Shown: positions 33,276 through 42,168 of the stretch, piece by piece | Position numbering within the stretch: position 1 is the first letter of the stretch | Layout of the letters: each line of letters starts with the position of its first letter | Source of the DNA: Nitrosopumilales archaeon | GTDB lineage: Archaea > Thermoproteota > Nitrososphaeria > Nitrososphaerales > Nitrosopumilaceae | Length of the DNA: 46,410 nt | Assembly (NCBI GenBank): GCA_016838825.1 | Contig: JAEHKU010000006.1 | Span: 304 to 46,713, forward strand | Direction: 5' to 3' | Notes under the pieces: generated by a model | The model's database searches: none | What the model was told of the DNA's origin: nothing | What the model saw: only the letters and a program-made list of their open reading frames with translations | Position numbers and translations under genes: made by a program

Positions 33276-34181
33276 TTGTTAACCAGTAAAGCTAGTTCCA
33301 AGTTCAAGATTTACTATGAAGTAACCAAGCCAAAAATTTGGTACTTGCTTGTTTTTACTGCCCTTTGTGCAGCTATCACAGCTTCAAATATTTATGAAAT
33401 AGAGATCTCGCCAATAACTTGGATCTTAATTTTAGGAGGAGTCGCTGCGGGTTCTGCAGGTGCAAACACGTTAACAAACTATCATGATCGTGACATCGAT
33501 GCAATAATGGAGAGAACTAAAGATAGACCAATTCCAAGTAGGAGGATCTATCCTCCAGAAAAGGCTAGAGATTTTGGATTCATTCTTGTTGGAATTTCCG
33601 TGATCTGTGCTTTTTCAATTAACATGTGGGCTGGCATATTCATGATTTTTGGATTAGTTGATAATATCCTAGTTTACAGCTTCTTATTAAAACGAAGAAG
33701 TAGAACCAACATTATTCTAGGTGGATTTTCGGGAGGTGCTCCTGCTATGATTGGATACGTTGCGGTAACCACAACTGGTTTGTGGGATCTGGGATTAGTA
33801 ATGGCAGGATTGGTGTTTGTATGGATTCCAATGCATATTTGGGCACTTACTCTTCATTTCAAAGATGACTACAACAAAGCAAATGTACCTATGTTAACAG
33901 CAGTACAATCTGAAAAAACGTCAGTAAGAATAATTGCAGGCACGACTCTTATGATGGTACTCTTTAGCGTAGTGCCTTTTTTCATGACTGATGAATCTGG
34001 AAATAATCTATTTCATGAAGTTTATCTCTATACTGCAATTGGTACTGGTGCTTTGATGTTAGCACTCAGTATATGGGTACTGATGAAACCTTCAGAAAAA
34101 GCTTCATGGACCTTATTCAAGTTTTCAAGTCCTTATCTTGCAATATTGTTTATTGCCTTAGCAGTTGATTCTGCATTATAG
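33276..34181 (+). CDS. ctaB: heme O synthase (protoheme IX farnesyltransferase)
   Basis: 301-residue UbiA-superfamily membrane prenyltransferase with about eight or nine hydrophobic helices. The two Asp-rich sites are NYHDRDIDAIMERTKDRP and HFKDDYNKANVPML. It converts heme B to heme O for heme-copper oxidases, fitting an aerobic organism. The start is TTG with a good upstream GAGGGA. Two bases separate its end from the convergent UbiD gene. Confidence 0.93.
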   Translation: MLTSKASSKFKIYYEVTKPKIWYLLVFTALCAAITASNIYEIEISPITWILILGGVAAGSAGANTLTNYHDRDIDAIMERTKDRPIPSRRIYPPEKARDFGFILVGISVICAFSINMWAGIFMIFGLVDNILVYSFLLKRRSRTNIILGGFSGGAPAMIGYVAVTTTGLWDLGLVMAGLVFVWIPMHIWALTLHFKDDYNKANVPMLTAVQSEKTSVRIIAGTTLMMVLFSVVPFFMTDESGNNLFHEVYLYTAIGTGALMLALSIWVLMKPSEKASWTLFKFSSPYLAILFIALAVDSAL

Positions 34182-34183
34182 TT

Positions 34184-35518
34184 CTAGGTTAGATAGTCCT
34201 TTATGAAAATTTTTTCTTGTCTAGGTATTTTTGCAATTTCAAATGATTCTTTACGTTTTGAAAATGATTTTGTAGCATCTATTCCCAACTTGGTTGTAAG
34301 TAAATTCTTTTGATCACTTGATGGATCCAGACTCGAGCCTCTAACTTTTTTAATTATAATAAGATCTTTGTCTGCCTGAAATCTAGTAGCCATAGCATAT
34401 TCAACTGCTACAGGATCATGTGGATCTATATCATCATCTACGATTATTACAGATTTTAAGGAGCGATGTGTTTTAAACGCAGATTTAATTGCCTTTTTTG
34501 GATCATTCTTATTTTTTTTAGAAATTTGAACAACTGCGTGAAGCCAATTACAACCTCCATCTGTTAACACCGCTTGAATTGTTTGTGGTACATCACGCTT
34601 TACACCTCTGTTAAGCTTTGCTTCGATTGGAATTCCCATAAGCAGTCTATGTTCGGAATAACCTGAAAGAATATCATGAAATATCGGATTGTTTCTATAG
34701 TATAATGATTCTAGCTCAAAAACAGGTTGTTTTCTTTTGAAATCGTATGTTCTCAACATTTCAACCATCCACTCTTGATGAGTTTTATCCTTTAGTATAC
34801 GCCCTTCCATGACGATTTCAGTATCTGAAGGAACATACATGGCAGAATAAGGGCATTTTGCTAATGAGAGTTTTTTATTTAATATTGCATTTGCAATTTC
34901 CAGCTCATCTTTTCCCCAGTCAGCCTGGTATGCACCTGCAATAGATATTGCGGGATGAATCCCTATAGTTATAGCAACCTTGAGATCCTCGCCATGATCT
35001 TTGGCGTAAGTGAACGACTTGTGTAGGTGTCTGCCTTCTACCATTCTTACAGAAAAGTGCTTACCATCAAGTGGTAACAGTCTATGAAAGGAAGAATTTT
35101 GGTTTTTCGTTTCCTGATTCTTTGTATACACTACAGAAGATGTGATAAAGGGTCCAGGTTCGTTTTCAAAATGTGTTACTATTGGTAGAATAGAAATACT
35201 TTTTGATCTGTTTTTCATGAATTTTCCTTTTCTTATGATTTTAGGTTTTGTTGCATTTCTAATAGCATGAATTATCTTATGATTAATGGTTGACTCTGTT
35301 GCGGAAACAGCTTTTGCGAATCGAGCTTTTGTACCGACAAGATTTGTTACTACCCTAAAATTTTTTCCTTTGATATTCTCAAATAAGACTGCTTTTGATC
35401 CATCTAGTCTTGCAGTTATTGCTGCTATTTCATATTTGGTTGATACCCTTCTTTTTATCACCGCTAAATCGCCTGATTTTTTAACACTAGCTAGGTAGCT
35501 TCTGAGATCAATTTGCAT
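34184..35518 (-). CDS. UbiD-family decarboxylase, candidate anhydromevalonate phosphate decarboxylase
   Basis: 444 residues. UbiD fold motifs: DLRSYLASVKKSGDLAVI, AVLFENIKG, RMVEGRHLHKSF, IGIHPAISIAGA, ADWGKDELEIANAIL, MVEMLRTYDF and IVDDDIDPHDPVAVEYAMATR. UbiD enzymes use prenylated FMN. Archaea with the modified mevalonate route use a UbiD homologue to decarboxylate trans-anhydromevalonate phosphate; this is the likely role here, since ubiquinone is not expected. A menaquinone-type role is an alternative. The start overlaps the stop of the upstream small gene (TAATG). Confidence 0.82.
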   Translation of the reverse strand: MQIDLRSYLASVKKSGDLAVIKRRVSTKYEIAAITARLDGSKAVLFENIKGKNFRVVTNLVGTKARFAKAVSATESTINHKIIHAIRNATKPKIIRKGKFMKNRSKSISILPIVTHFENEPGPFITSSVVYTKNQETKNQNSSFHRLLPLDGKHFSVRMVEGRHLHKSFTYAKDHGEDLKVAITIGIHPAISIAGAYQADWGKDELEIANAILNKKLSLAKCPYSAMYVPSDTEIVMEGRILKDKTHQEWMVEMLRTYDFKRKQPVFELESLYYRNNPIFHDILSGYSEHRLLMGIPIEAKLNRGVKRDVPQTIQAVLTDGGCNWLHAVVQISKKNKNDPKKAIKSAFKTHRSLKSVIIVDDDIDPHDPVAVEYAMATRFQADKDLIIIKKVRGSSLDPSSDQKNLLTTKLGIDATKSFSKRKESFEIAKIPRQEKIFIKDYLT

Positions 35519-35853
35519 TAGTGAACAATCTCCATTATTGTTTTCAAAAGAAGCTTAGTGATATTTGGTTCAAGATCTTTTTGCGTATTTACAGAAGCAA
35601 TACAAATACCTTTTACAACAGAAGCTATTCTTTCAGAAATCATTTTTAAAAAAAGAGATTGGGATTTTGTTGGTATAATTATTGCTGTACTGGGAGTTGG
35701 ACCATAACCAATTGATACCACCATAGCGCCTATCTTTTCAGTTCCCTCGGTTATTGAAATAAAATTTCCATTTTCAAAGGTTAAAACTTGAACTAGAAAC
35801 TTTCTCTGGTTTATTTCCACGGTTTTTTTCTTATAACCGGGACTACTAGACAT
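35518..35853 (-). CDS. small protein, possibly PAC4-like proteasome assembly chaperone
   Basis: 111 residues. The pattern is MVVSIGYGPTPSTAI followed by an amphipathic helix (SQSLFLKMISERIASVV), a strand GICIASVN and a final helix LLLKTIMEIVH. This resembles the proteasome assembly chaperone 4 (Pba4) family in order and spacing, where a P-S-T segment is followed by la.RLa and vfvSyN. The match is by eye and weak, so treat it as a hypothesis. The gene sits between the zinc-ribbon protein and the UbiD gene on one strand, 20 bases after the former and overlapping the latter. Confidence 0.7.
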   Translation of the reverse strand: MSSSPGYKKKTVEINQRKFLVQVLTFENGNFISITEGTEKIGAMVVSIGYGPTPSTAIIIPTKSQSLFLKMISERIASVVKGICIASVNTQKDLEPNITKLLLKTIMEIVH

Positions 35854-35873
35854 TAACAGCTAAAGACGTCTAA

Positions 35874-36113
35874 TTACGCCTTTATTGCTATCGGTTCTGC
35901 TCTAGAATCAGCTTCGACTCTAGCACGAAGTTTTGCTTTATACTTTAGATTTCTTGGTTTGGTTCTTAGTCTGTAACCGCAACATGGACACCATAGTCCT
36001 TCCCATTTTATGAAGATCTCACAAATCTGACATCTTCTTTGACCGGAAGCATAACGCCCAGTACCTACTGGCTTTTGTGCCTTGTATCTTGTGCATATTC
36101 CTTTACATGTCAT
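35874..36113 (-). CDS. small zinc-ribbon protein
   Basis: 79 residues. Cysteines at 3, 7, 28, 31, 42, 44 and 45 (CKGIC, CQIC, CPCCG) give one or two zinc-binding knuckles. The tail is very basic (RTKPRNLKYKAKLRAR), suggesting nucleic-acid or ribosome binding. The strict-looking GTGRYASGQRRCQICEIF core suggests strong conservation. I do not know a characterised homologue. A TATA-like CTTAAATATC lies at 36149-36158 on the minus strand. Confidence 0.85.
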   Translation of the reverse strand: MTCKGICTRYKAQKPVGTGRYASGQRRCQICEIFIKWEGLWCPCCGYRLRTKPRNLKYKAKLRARVEADSRAEPIAIKA

Positions 36114-36320
36114 TCTATAATCACTTACAGAGTTCTATAGTAATCACAGATATTTAAGGATGGATCAATAATTTTCATAAATTTTTGGACGTTTTTTTGT
36201 AAAAATAGTGCTGTATTTCCTGAACCATACCATAGTTTTCAGAAAAAACGAAAAAAGCTGTATAAATATCTATGGTTTCCAGACCCGATCCAAATCTCAG
36301 AGAGTTTGATGACCAGAAGT
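36114..36320. promoter_or_regulatory. intergenic region with two TATA-like elements
   Basis: 207 bases. CTTAAATATC (minus, 36149-36158) is the likely promoter of the zinc-ribbon operon. A second element, TGTATAAATATC at 36259-36270 on the plus strand, points into the RuvC-like gene from its 3' side and is not explained by any gene I trust. I see no tRNA or C/D-box pattern. Confidence 0.4.
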
Positions 36321-36983
36321 CTAGCCAACCCTCGACAGAGGAAGAACCAATCGTCTGTATCCTTCCCTTTGAGTTATGTACCTTGCCGACAGCATATCAC
36401 GTTTGCCTCTTTGGTTATAGTTTCTTATTTTTGGAGATGTATTATGCTCGTCTACAAATTCTAACTCAAAATGTGAACAATATCTTAGATTCAAAAGATT
36501 AACTATTTGCACAGCAGCCTTCATATTTCCATTCCCAATTTTTATGATTTTTCTATTTGACTTCAGTCCAGCAAGAATCTTTATTACGTGTTCTACAAGT
36601 TTCTCGACTGACACAAAAATAGACTTTTCAATTTCCTTTTGAAAATAAAATACAGACAATCCTATCCGTTTACCAGGATCTATTCCCATTACAAGTTCAT
36701 TATAATTTAGATCTGGTTGGAGTTTTTCCATAATCAAGCCCCTAACTACTGTGGGATCCTCATCAAATAAATCATCATAAAGAAAAACATTATTCGAGAT
36801 TTTTTTTACTTCAGATGGTGTAGTTAGAATCAATCGTCCTTCAGAATTTTGTACTTGTTCAGGTATTAATGAATAAAATGTAATACCTAACGATTTCAGT
36901 GTTTTTATAAACTTGAAATATGGTTTGCCAAGTGTTGTAGCAACAATAATTTGGTTTTTTTCTTGTTGAACTATACCTAGTCT
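36321..36983 (-). CDS. RuvC/YqgF-like RNase H-fold nuclease, start codon unclear
   Basis: The open frame runs from 36983 (after a TAA at 36984-36986) to 36321. The first ordinary start is TTG at 36833, but the 50 codons before it look coding: IIVATTLGKPYFKFIKTL and LGITFYSLIPEQVQ. Nuclease-like motifs: MGIDPGKRIGLSVFY (first Asp), EFVDEHNTSP (Glu) and RDMLSARYI (Asp), the pattern of RuvC/YqgF Holliday-junction resolvases and relatives. No ATG, GTG or TTG exists in the N-terminal 50 codons, so initiation may use ATA, ATT or another weak codon. A TATA-like CTTAAATTTAAC at about 36990-37001 supports a start near 36970. Substrate unknown. Confidence 0.75.
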   Translation of the reverse strand, partial: RLGIVQQEKNQIIVATTLGKPYFKFIKTLKSLGITFYSLIPEQVQNSEGRLILTTPSEVKKISNNVFLYDDLFDEDPTVVRGLIMEKLQPDLNYNELVMGIDPGKRIGLSVFYFQKEIEKSIFVSVEKLVEHVIKILAGLKSNRKIIKIGNGNMKAAVQIVNLLNLRYCSHFELEFVDEHNTSPKIRNYNQRGKRDMLSARYITQREGYRRLVLPLSRVG

Positions 36984-37005
36984 TTATCTCAGTTAAATTT
37001 AAGGT

Positions 37006-37341
37006 TTATGACTTTAACACAAAAGATACAACATCATCTACAGCCTCGTCAAATTTATTATCGATTTTTTTCTTAACTTCTCCTATTTTTTTTTCTCCTT
37101 CACTTTGAATCTTTTTAGATTCTTTGTTTGCATCTTCTCGTGCAACAGATATTATTGATTCTGCTTCCTTAGTTGCCATTCGCACAACTTTTTCTCGTAG
37201 CTTTTCAATTTCGTTTAGACATTTTAACTGAAGCTCCTTCCCTGAACCTTTTACTTTCTCGTCAAGCGAATCTATATTATTTTCAAGTTCAGAAAGTGAT
37301 TTTATGATTTCTTCTACTCGAGAAACTGAAACCTCAGACAT
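37006..37341 (-). CDS. coiled-coil protein resembling A-type ATP synthase subunit H
   Basis: 111 residues, almost entirely helical and charged. The middle (VRMATKEAESIISVAREDA) has the alanine-rich KEAE..I..A..DA heptads seen in the peripheral-stalk subunits E and H of A/V-type ATPases. It lies between nac and the RuvC-like gene, away from any ATP synthase genes in this window, so the ATPase link is only by composition. A generic coiled-coil protein remains equally possible. Confidence 0.75.
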   Translation of the reverse strand: MSEVSVSRVEEIIKSLSELENNIDSLDEKVKGSGKELQLKCLNEIEKLREKVVRMATKEAESIISVAREDANKESKKIQSEGEKKIGEVKKKIDNKFDEAVDDVVSFVLKS

Positions 37342-37376
37342 TTGAAATTGCCACCATCAAATCCGTAATTAAACAT

Positions 37377-37718
37377 TCACTTTGTAGATAGAAGTAAAAT
37401 AGCACGTGCTAAATCTCCGTTTGCTTCAATTAATGCATTAGTTGCCTCTTCTTTTGATACTCCCCCTTGTTGAGATACCAACATTATATCCTCGTCGCTA
37501 AAAACAGGCTTTTCAAGCTCTTTTTCTTCATAACTTTCTGCCACTACTTGGAAGATTGAGTTGTCTTTTCCTTTCATTTCCGTGACAGCGGGTTTAGCAA
37601 TTATTATCTCTTTTTTATCAGTTTTGATGATTACTTCCTGTACATTAGATACCTCTTTCACATCCAAGCCCATTTTGTCTAACATCCTACGCATTTGACG
37701 ATTTCCGCCACGCATCAT
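37377..37718 (-). CDS. nac: nascent polypeptide-associated complex protein
   Basis: 113 residues. The archaeal NAC homodimer binds nascent chains at the ribosome exit. The N-terminal RQMRRMLDKMGL and NAC domain (about 20-70, VQEVIIKTDKKEIII, FQVV) are followed by a C-terminal UBA domain (about 75-112, EDIMLVSQQGGVSKEEA). Five-base spacing from the PUA-protein gene upstream matches the common archaeal pairing of these genes. Confidence 0.95.
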   Translation of the reverse strand: MMRGGNRQMRRMLDKMGLDVKEVSNVQEVIIKTDKKEIIIAKPAVTEMKGKDNSIFQVVAESYEEKELEKPVFSDEDIMLVSQQGGVSKEEATNALIEANGDLARAILLLSTK

Positions 37719-37722
37719 AATA

Positions 37723-38187
37723 TCACCTAGTTTTGCTCCGATTTTTTAAACTATCCCTAACCTTTATGGCTACTCCTCTTTCTTGTGATATGATCATTGG
37801 TGATGAAAGTACTGCTCTACCTACTGCAATCACTTTATTACGAAAAAGAACTGGGACGTCGTCACTTATTAGAATATTCTTGCCACATCGCTTCACATGC
37901 TTGCAAAAAACGGAGTTTCCTTCTTCAATGAATGGTTTTGAATCAGCATCAACTTGTATGCAGTTTTCTCTGAATTTCTTACTTTTGAGCAAAATTTGTG
38001 CAAAATAAACAGTAATTGCTAGGCCACCATCGATTCTTAATGTACAAAGAAGTTTATCGCCATCGTAGACATGACGGATTCTTTTCTTCTTAGAAAATTC
38101 AAATCTAATATCCTTTGGAAGGTGTCTTGAGGTACCATTTCCAAAAAGAGCATCAAGCGTGTGTCTTATTTTAACGACTGGGTCCAT
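37723..38187 (-). CDS. PUA-domain RNA-binding protein
   Basis: 154 residues. The C-terminal half (about 75-150) is a PUA domain: VDADSKPFIEEGNSVFCKHV, DVPVLFRNKVIAVGRAVLS. The N-terminal part is a small alpha/beta pre-PUA domain. Archaeal members next to nac are thought to act on ribosomes or tRNA, but the exact function is not established. It is divergent from the phoU-like gene. Confidence 0.88.
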   Translation of the reverse strand: MDPVVKIRHTLDALFGNGTSRHLPKDIRFEFSKKKRIRHVYDGDKLLCTLRIDGGLAITVYFAQILLKSKKFRENCIQVDADSKPFIEEGNSVFCKHVKRCGKNILISDDVPVLFRNKVIAVGRAVLSSPMIISQERGVAIKVRDSLKNRSKTR

Positions 38188-38282
38188 CTCTTACTATAGG
38201 TTTAGTCGTAATATTTCTAGTCTAGTAAGTAACTATATACTAAAGAGAATTAACTATATAGATAACACAAAGGAACCCTATC
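38188..38282. promoter_or_regulatory. divergent promoter region between PUA gene and phoU-like gene
   Basis: 95 bases with two related TATA-like stretches on the plus strand, AACTATATAC (about 38230-38239) and AACTATATAG (about 38251-38260). The second lies about 25-30 bases before the ATG at 38283. Confidence 0.45.
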
Positions 38283-39323
38283 ATGGCAAACAAAGAAGAA
38301 ACAAGAAAAATTCAGTTTACTGGTAAATCGTCGTACATTATTTCACTCCCTAAACAATGGGTATTAGAACTTGGATTGAAGCAGGGTGACCAAATCGTAG
38401 TAACAAGACAAGGAACCTCAACACTACAACTTGTTCCTTCAAAACTTCATTTAAAAACTAATCAGGGAGAATTTGCAACTTTTGAAATTGAACATGATGA
38501 CGATGCGCCAACAATCACACGAAAATTAGTTTCACTCTACTTCCTAGGATTTAGTACAATTAATGCAAAACCTAAAACTGGAAGATTACAACCGTCACAA
38601 AGAATAGCTATTAAGGATACAGTAAAAAAAATACTGATGGGAACTGAGATAATAGCAGACTCTACTGATGGAATGACCATTCAGGTGCTTGTAAATTTAT
38701 TAGAACTTTCAGTAGATGGAGCCTTCAAAAGAATGCTTCATCTTGCTAAATCAATGTTAAATGATGCACTACTAGCTTTACAAGAAGCAAATTTTGATCT
38801 TGCAAAGGAAGTAGTTAACAGTGATGATGAGGTAGATAGATTTGGTTTTTACATTATAAGACAACTCAAAATTGCAATTCAAAATGAACATATTATGAAA
38901 GAAATGGGTTTTGAAAATCAACGAAGCTGTCTGGGATACAGAGTTATTGTCAAAAATATTGAGAGAACAGGTGATCATGGTGTTTCAATCGCAAAAGATC
39001 TTTTGGAATTTAAAAAACCAATTAAAAACAAAGTGATTACAAAAATCAAGGAAATGAACAAATTTGCTCTTTCTGTTATGGATGATGCTTGTTTATCATT
39101 ATTTAAGAAGGATTTCAAGCAAGCTGAAATTACATTACAAAAAATCGATAACATCACAAAATATGAGAAAGGGGTACTTGACAGCATTAAATCTTCAAAA
39201 GATGATGAAGAAATTTACCGTGTCCGAAGGATAATTGAAAATATAAGAAGAATTTCAGAATATGCTAGCGATATTTCCGAGATAGTCCTTAACATGACTG
39301 TAGAGAAAATTCTCAAAAAATAA
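38283..39323 (+). CDS. AbrB-PhoU domain protein (phosphate uptake regulator type)
   Basis: 346 residues. An N-terminal AbrB/SpoVT-like DNA-binding domain (about 8-52, [26 protein letters not shown]) is followed by two PhoU helical repeats (about 120-215 and 225-340) with [14 protein letters not shown] and [16 protein letters not shown], the metal-binding E(R)xxDxxxxI pattern. This AbrB-PhoU fusion is common in archaea and is usually assigned to phosphate control. No pst transporter is nearby. Head of the phoU-hflX-trm56-tfe group. Confidence 0.9.
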   Translation: MANKEETRKIQFTGKSSYIISLPKQWVLELGLKQGDQIVVTRQGTSTLQLVPSKLHLKTNQGEFATFEIEHDDDAPTITRKLVSLYFLGFSTINAKPKTGRLQPSQRIAIKDTVKKILMGTEIIADSTDGMTIQVLVNLLELSVDGAFKRMLHLAKSMLNDALLALQEANFDLAKEVVNSDDEVDRFGFYIIRQLKIAIQNEHIMKEMGFENQRSCLGYRVIVKNIERTGDHGVSIAKDLLEFKKPIKNKVITKIKEMNKFALSVMDDACLSLFKKDFKQAEITLQKIDNITKYEKGVLDSIKSSKDDEEIYRVRRIIENIRRISEYASDISEIVLNMTVEKILKK

Positions 39324-39343
39324 AACGTTGTAAAAGTGATGTC

Positions 39344-40471
39344 TTGAATAATTCAGCCATTCTGATTACTTATAATAAAGAAGATTCAATCAAGGAATCC
39401 TTATCTCTTTGCGAATCTGCAGGCTACCAAGTTTTTAAAATATTCAAGGAAAAGTATCTGAATAGTCATAAATTCGGAATAGGAGAAAGTAAAGTTAAAG
39501 AATTAATTGAAATTATAGAATCAAGAAAACCAGATGTAATAGTTTTTGACGAAATTCTCAGACCGGTTCAGCATTACAATCTTGCTTCCAGATTGAAGAT
39601 AAATATTTTGGATCGTGAAGCATTGATTTTGCAAATATTTGAACATCGAGCCACTTCTAAGGAATCTAAATTACAAGTAAAGCTTGCTCAGCTCCGATAT
39701 GAAATGTCACGCGCAAAAGAAAAAGTTCGTCTAGCAAAAACGGGTGAACAGCCAGGTTTTTTTGGTATTGGTAAATTCGAAGTTGACGTATACTATAATG
39801 ATATAAAACATAGAATGTTCAGTGTAAAGGAAAAGCTAGCAAAAGCAGGTAAACAAAGAGCTCTTCATAGGCAGGGAAGAAAAAGGATGGGTTTCAAAAT
39901 AATATCTTTAGCAGGATACACATCTGCAGGCAAAACTACATTATTTAATTCATTGACGGGTGAAGACCTAAAGAAAGGTCCAGAGCTTTTTACTACACTT
40001 TCAACGACGATAAGAAAATTCACTGCTTTTAACAAAGAGATTCTACTCTCAGATACCGTAGGATTCATTAGTAAACTTCCTACATACATGATACAATCTT
40101 TCAAGTCAACACTTGAAGAATTAACTTATGCTGACATTGTTGTACTTGTTGTTGACATCAGCGATCCGCCAATTGAGTTGAAAAAGAAATTTGCAAGTTG
40201 CATAAAGACATTAATTGAATTAGGTGTAGAGAATGAAAAGATCATTTATGTGTTAAATAAATCAGATCTTATATCACCTAATGAAATTGTGAAAAAAGCT
40301 GAAATTCTTAGAATAAAAGAAAATAAAAAATGGATTCCAATATCTGCAGCAAAGAATCAAAATATTACAAGATTAAGAGAGCTGTTGAATGATGTTTTAA
40401 AAAATCACATAGTAGGAAAAAAACGTGAACCAGTAAAATTCGAAATAACTTATGAAGATCGAAGTACTTAG
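39344..40471 (+). CDS. hflX: ribosome-associated GTPase HflX
   Basis: 375 residues. N-terminal HflX domain (1-about 180) with [23 protein letters not shown]-like [29 protein letters not shown] and [13 protein letters not shown]. The GTPase domain (about 187-360) has G1 [13 protein letters not shown]3 DTVGF and G4 NKSD. HflX binds 50S subunits and rescues or splits ribosomes. The start is TTG at 39344; the nearby ATG is out of frame and closes at once. It overlaps trm56 by 20 bases. Confidence 0.93.
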   Translation: MNNSAILITYNKEDSIKESLSLCESAGYQVFKIFKEKYLNSHKFGIGESKVKELIEIIESRKPDVIVFDEILRPVQHYNLASRLKINILDREALILQIFEHRATSKESKLQVKLAQLRYEMSRAKEKVRLAKTGEQPGFFGIGKFEVDVYYNDIKHRMFSVKEKLAKAGKQRALHRQGRKRMGFKIISLAGYTSAGKTTLFNSLTGEDLKKGPELFTTLSTTIRKFTAFNKEILLSDTVGFISKLPTYMIQSFKSTLEELTYADIVVLVVDISDPPIELKKKFASCIKTLIELGVENEKIIYVLNKSDLISPNEIVKKAEILRIKENKKWIPISAAKNQNITRLRELLNDVLKNHIVGKKREPVKFEITYEDRST

Positions 40472-40982
40472 AATTGGTCAGCGTGTTGTACGTGACGATA
40501 GAGTAACAACGCACGTAGCATTAGTTTCTAGAGCCTTTGGTGTCTCAAAAATACTTTTGAATGAGGTTAATCCTGACATTAAGAAAACAATTTTTCAAGT
40601 GAACAAAAATTGGGGAGGGAATTTTAATGTTGAATTCATTGATGGATGGAAAAATATTCTAAAATCAAAGAAGGATGAATCTTTCAAAATTGTTCATCTA
40701 ACAATGTATGGGGAAAACATTAATGCTATTGCTGAGCGGATTGAACAAGAAAAAAAGATCTTAATAGTAGTTGGCGCAGAAAAAGTTCCAAGAGAAATCT
40801 ACGACTTTGCTGATTATAACGTAGCAATAGGTAATCAGCCTCATTCTGAAATCAGTGCACTAGCTGTTTTATTAGATAGGATACAACACGGAAAACAGTT
40901 TCAAGTTAGGTATGATTCTGCTCTTCGAAGAATAATTCCTACAAATAAAGGTAAGAAAGTAGTTAGGAAAACAATTGAATAA
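40452..40982 (+). CDS. trm56: tRNA (cytidine-56-2'-O)-methyltransferase
   Basis: 176 residues, archaeal aTrm56 of the SPOUT class. Methylates C56 in the T-loop of tRNAs. Motifs: [44 protein letters not shown] and the knot region [22 protein letters not shown]. The substrate base is present in the tRNA of this window (TTCAAAT loop). Starts inside the end of hflX. Confidence 0.95.
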   Translation: MKIEVLRIGQRVVRDDRVTTHVALVSRAFGVSKILLNEVNPDIKKTIFQVNKNWGGNFNVEFIDGWKNILKSKKDESFKIVHLTMYGENINAIAERIEQEKKILIVVGAEKVPREIYDFADYNVAIGNQPHSEISALAVLLDRIQHGKQFQVRYDSALRRIIPTNKGKKVVRKTIE

Positions 40983-40999
40983 ATATAGAATCTTTTTGA

Positions 41000-41518
41000 A
41001 TGGCTTTATTGAGTACTGATTATGATGACCCCTTTGTAAAAATATCAGCTATGATCGGGGGAGATGAATACCTCAAAGTTGCCAGATCACTTTTGAAAAC
41101 CAAGGATGCTACTGATGAAGAGATTGCAAGCTCAACTGGACTCCGAATCAATATGGTAAGAAAAGTACTCTACGACCTTTTTGGTAAAGCCCTCATCACA
41201 GGAATTCGAGTAAAAGATGAAAGAAAGGGATGGTTTGTGTACAGATGGCGTACAAGAAGAGACGAGGTTGAGAATTTCATTCGAAGTCAAAAGAAGAAAA
41301 TTTCTGACAGGTTGCAACAAAGACTAGATTATGAAAGCTCATCTGATTTTTATCACTGTGGTAACGAAGACTGTAGGAAACTTCCGTTTCAAGAAGCATT
41401 AGAAGAATTTTTCAAATGTCCATCGTGTGGAAAAGTTGTGAATCTAAAGAAAAATGACAAGTTAAAAAAGTCTCTGCAATTCAAGATTGGAGAACTCCGT
41501 AATGATCTTAACCCTTAA
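41000..41518 (+). CDS. tfe: transcription initiation factor E, alpha subunit
   Basis: 172 residues. Winged helix domain at about 15-95 (EYLKVARSLLKTKDATDEEI, GLRINMVRKVLYDL) and a C-terminal zinc ribbon CGNEDC and CPSCG (near 119-143). It stabilises the open complex with TBP and TFB. Last gene of its group, overlapping the convergent ribD-like gene by 4 bases. Confidence 0.96.
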   Translation: MALLSTDYDDPFVKISAMIGGDEYLKVARSLLKTKDATDEEIASSTGLRINMVRKVLYDLFGKALITGIRVKDERKGWFVYRWRTRRDEVENFIRSQKKKISDRLQQRLDYESSSDFYHCGNEDCRKLPFQEALEEFFKCPSCGKVVNLKKNDKLKKSLQFKIGELRNDLNP

Positions 41519-42168
41519 ACTGTATAATTAAGGACGATTTCACTATTCATTTTAATAATTTTTTTTAGTTTTAGAGAAAGTGATTTGGGAATTGTATCAA
41601 ATCCTTTTCCTTCAATTAATGAAATTGCTTTCTTGCCACCTATAATGAAAGGTGTAACTGTAACAATAATTTCATCAACTAGCTTGCATTCAATTAAAGA
41701 CCAATTAGTAGTTCCTCCTCCTTCAACTAGGATTTTTTTTATTTTTTTTCTATATAGGATTCTAAATAATTGTTTCAAATTTATTTTATTTTTACCACAT
41801 TGTATAACATCAATTGGAAATTTTTGAAGTCGGGCTAGATTAGATTTAGTAATTTTTTCTGAAACAACAATGATTGTGGAAACTTTTTTGCATGTTTTCA
41901 AAATTTTTGAGTCTGATCTAATCGTACCCTTCGAGTCCAGAATAATTCGTGTTGGATTTTTTCCTTTTAAGTGTCTCACTGTTAACAAAGGGTTATCAAC
42001 AGAAACTGTTTTTCTACCAACAAGAATAGCATCAACCCCTGACCTCAATTTATGTACTCTTCTACTATCTTTTTTTGAGGAGAGTTGCGAGTCACCACTC
42101 CTTGTGGCTATTTTACCATCCAAGCTTATTGCTGCACTAAGAACTACATATGGCCTATATCGTACCAT
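41515..42168 (-). CDS. arfC: 2,5-diamino-6-ribosylamino-pyrimidinone 5'-phosphate reductase (RibD C-terminal family)
   Basis: 217-residue DHFR-like reductase. In archaea and fungi it reduces the ribosyl side chain before deamination, the reverse order of bacteria. Motifs: RPYVVLSAAISLDGKIA, VDAILVGRKTVSVDNPLLTVR, RIILDSKG, KKILVEGGGTTNWSLI and TPFIIGGKKA. No N-terminal deaminase domain is fused. Last gene of the rib operon; its start lies inside the amidohydrolase end (14-base overlap). Confidence 0.92.
   Translation of the reverse strand: MVRYRPYVVLSAAISLDGKIATRSGDSQLSSKKDSRRVHKLRSGVDAILVGRKTVSVDNPLLTVRHLKGKNPTRIILDSKGTIRSDSKILKTCKKVSTIIVVSEKITKSNLARLQKFPIDVIQCGKNKINLKQLFRILYRKKIKKILVEGGGTTNWSLIECKLVDEIIVTVTPFIIGGKKAISLIEGKGFDTIPKSLSLKLKKIIKMNSEIVLNYTV

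Noticed and set aside
36272-36502. Plus-strand frame of 76 codons after a good TATA element
   Set aside because: It lies antisense to the RuvC-like gene, whose motifs are recognisable, and its own translation has no sign of a domain or conservation. The promoter-like element is noted separately.
37006-37341. True A-type ATP synthase subunit
   Set aside because: Only coiled-coil composition supports it and no atp genes are nearby; kept as a resemblance, not an assignment.
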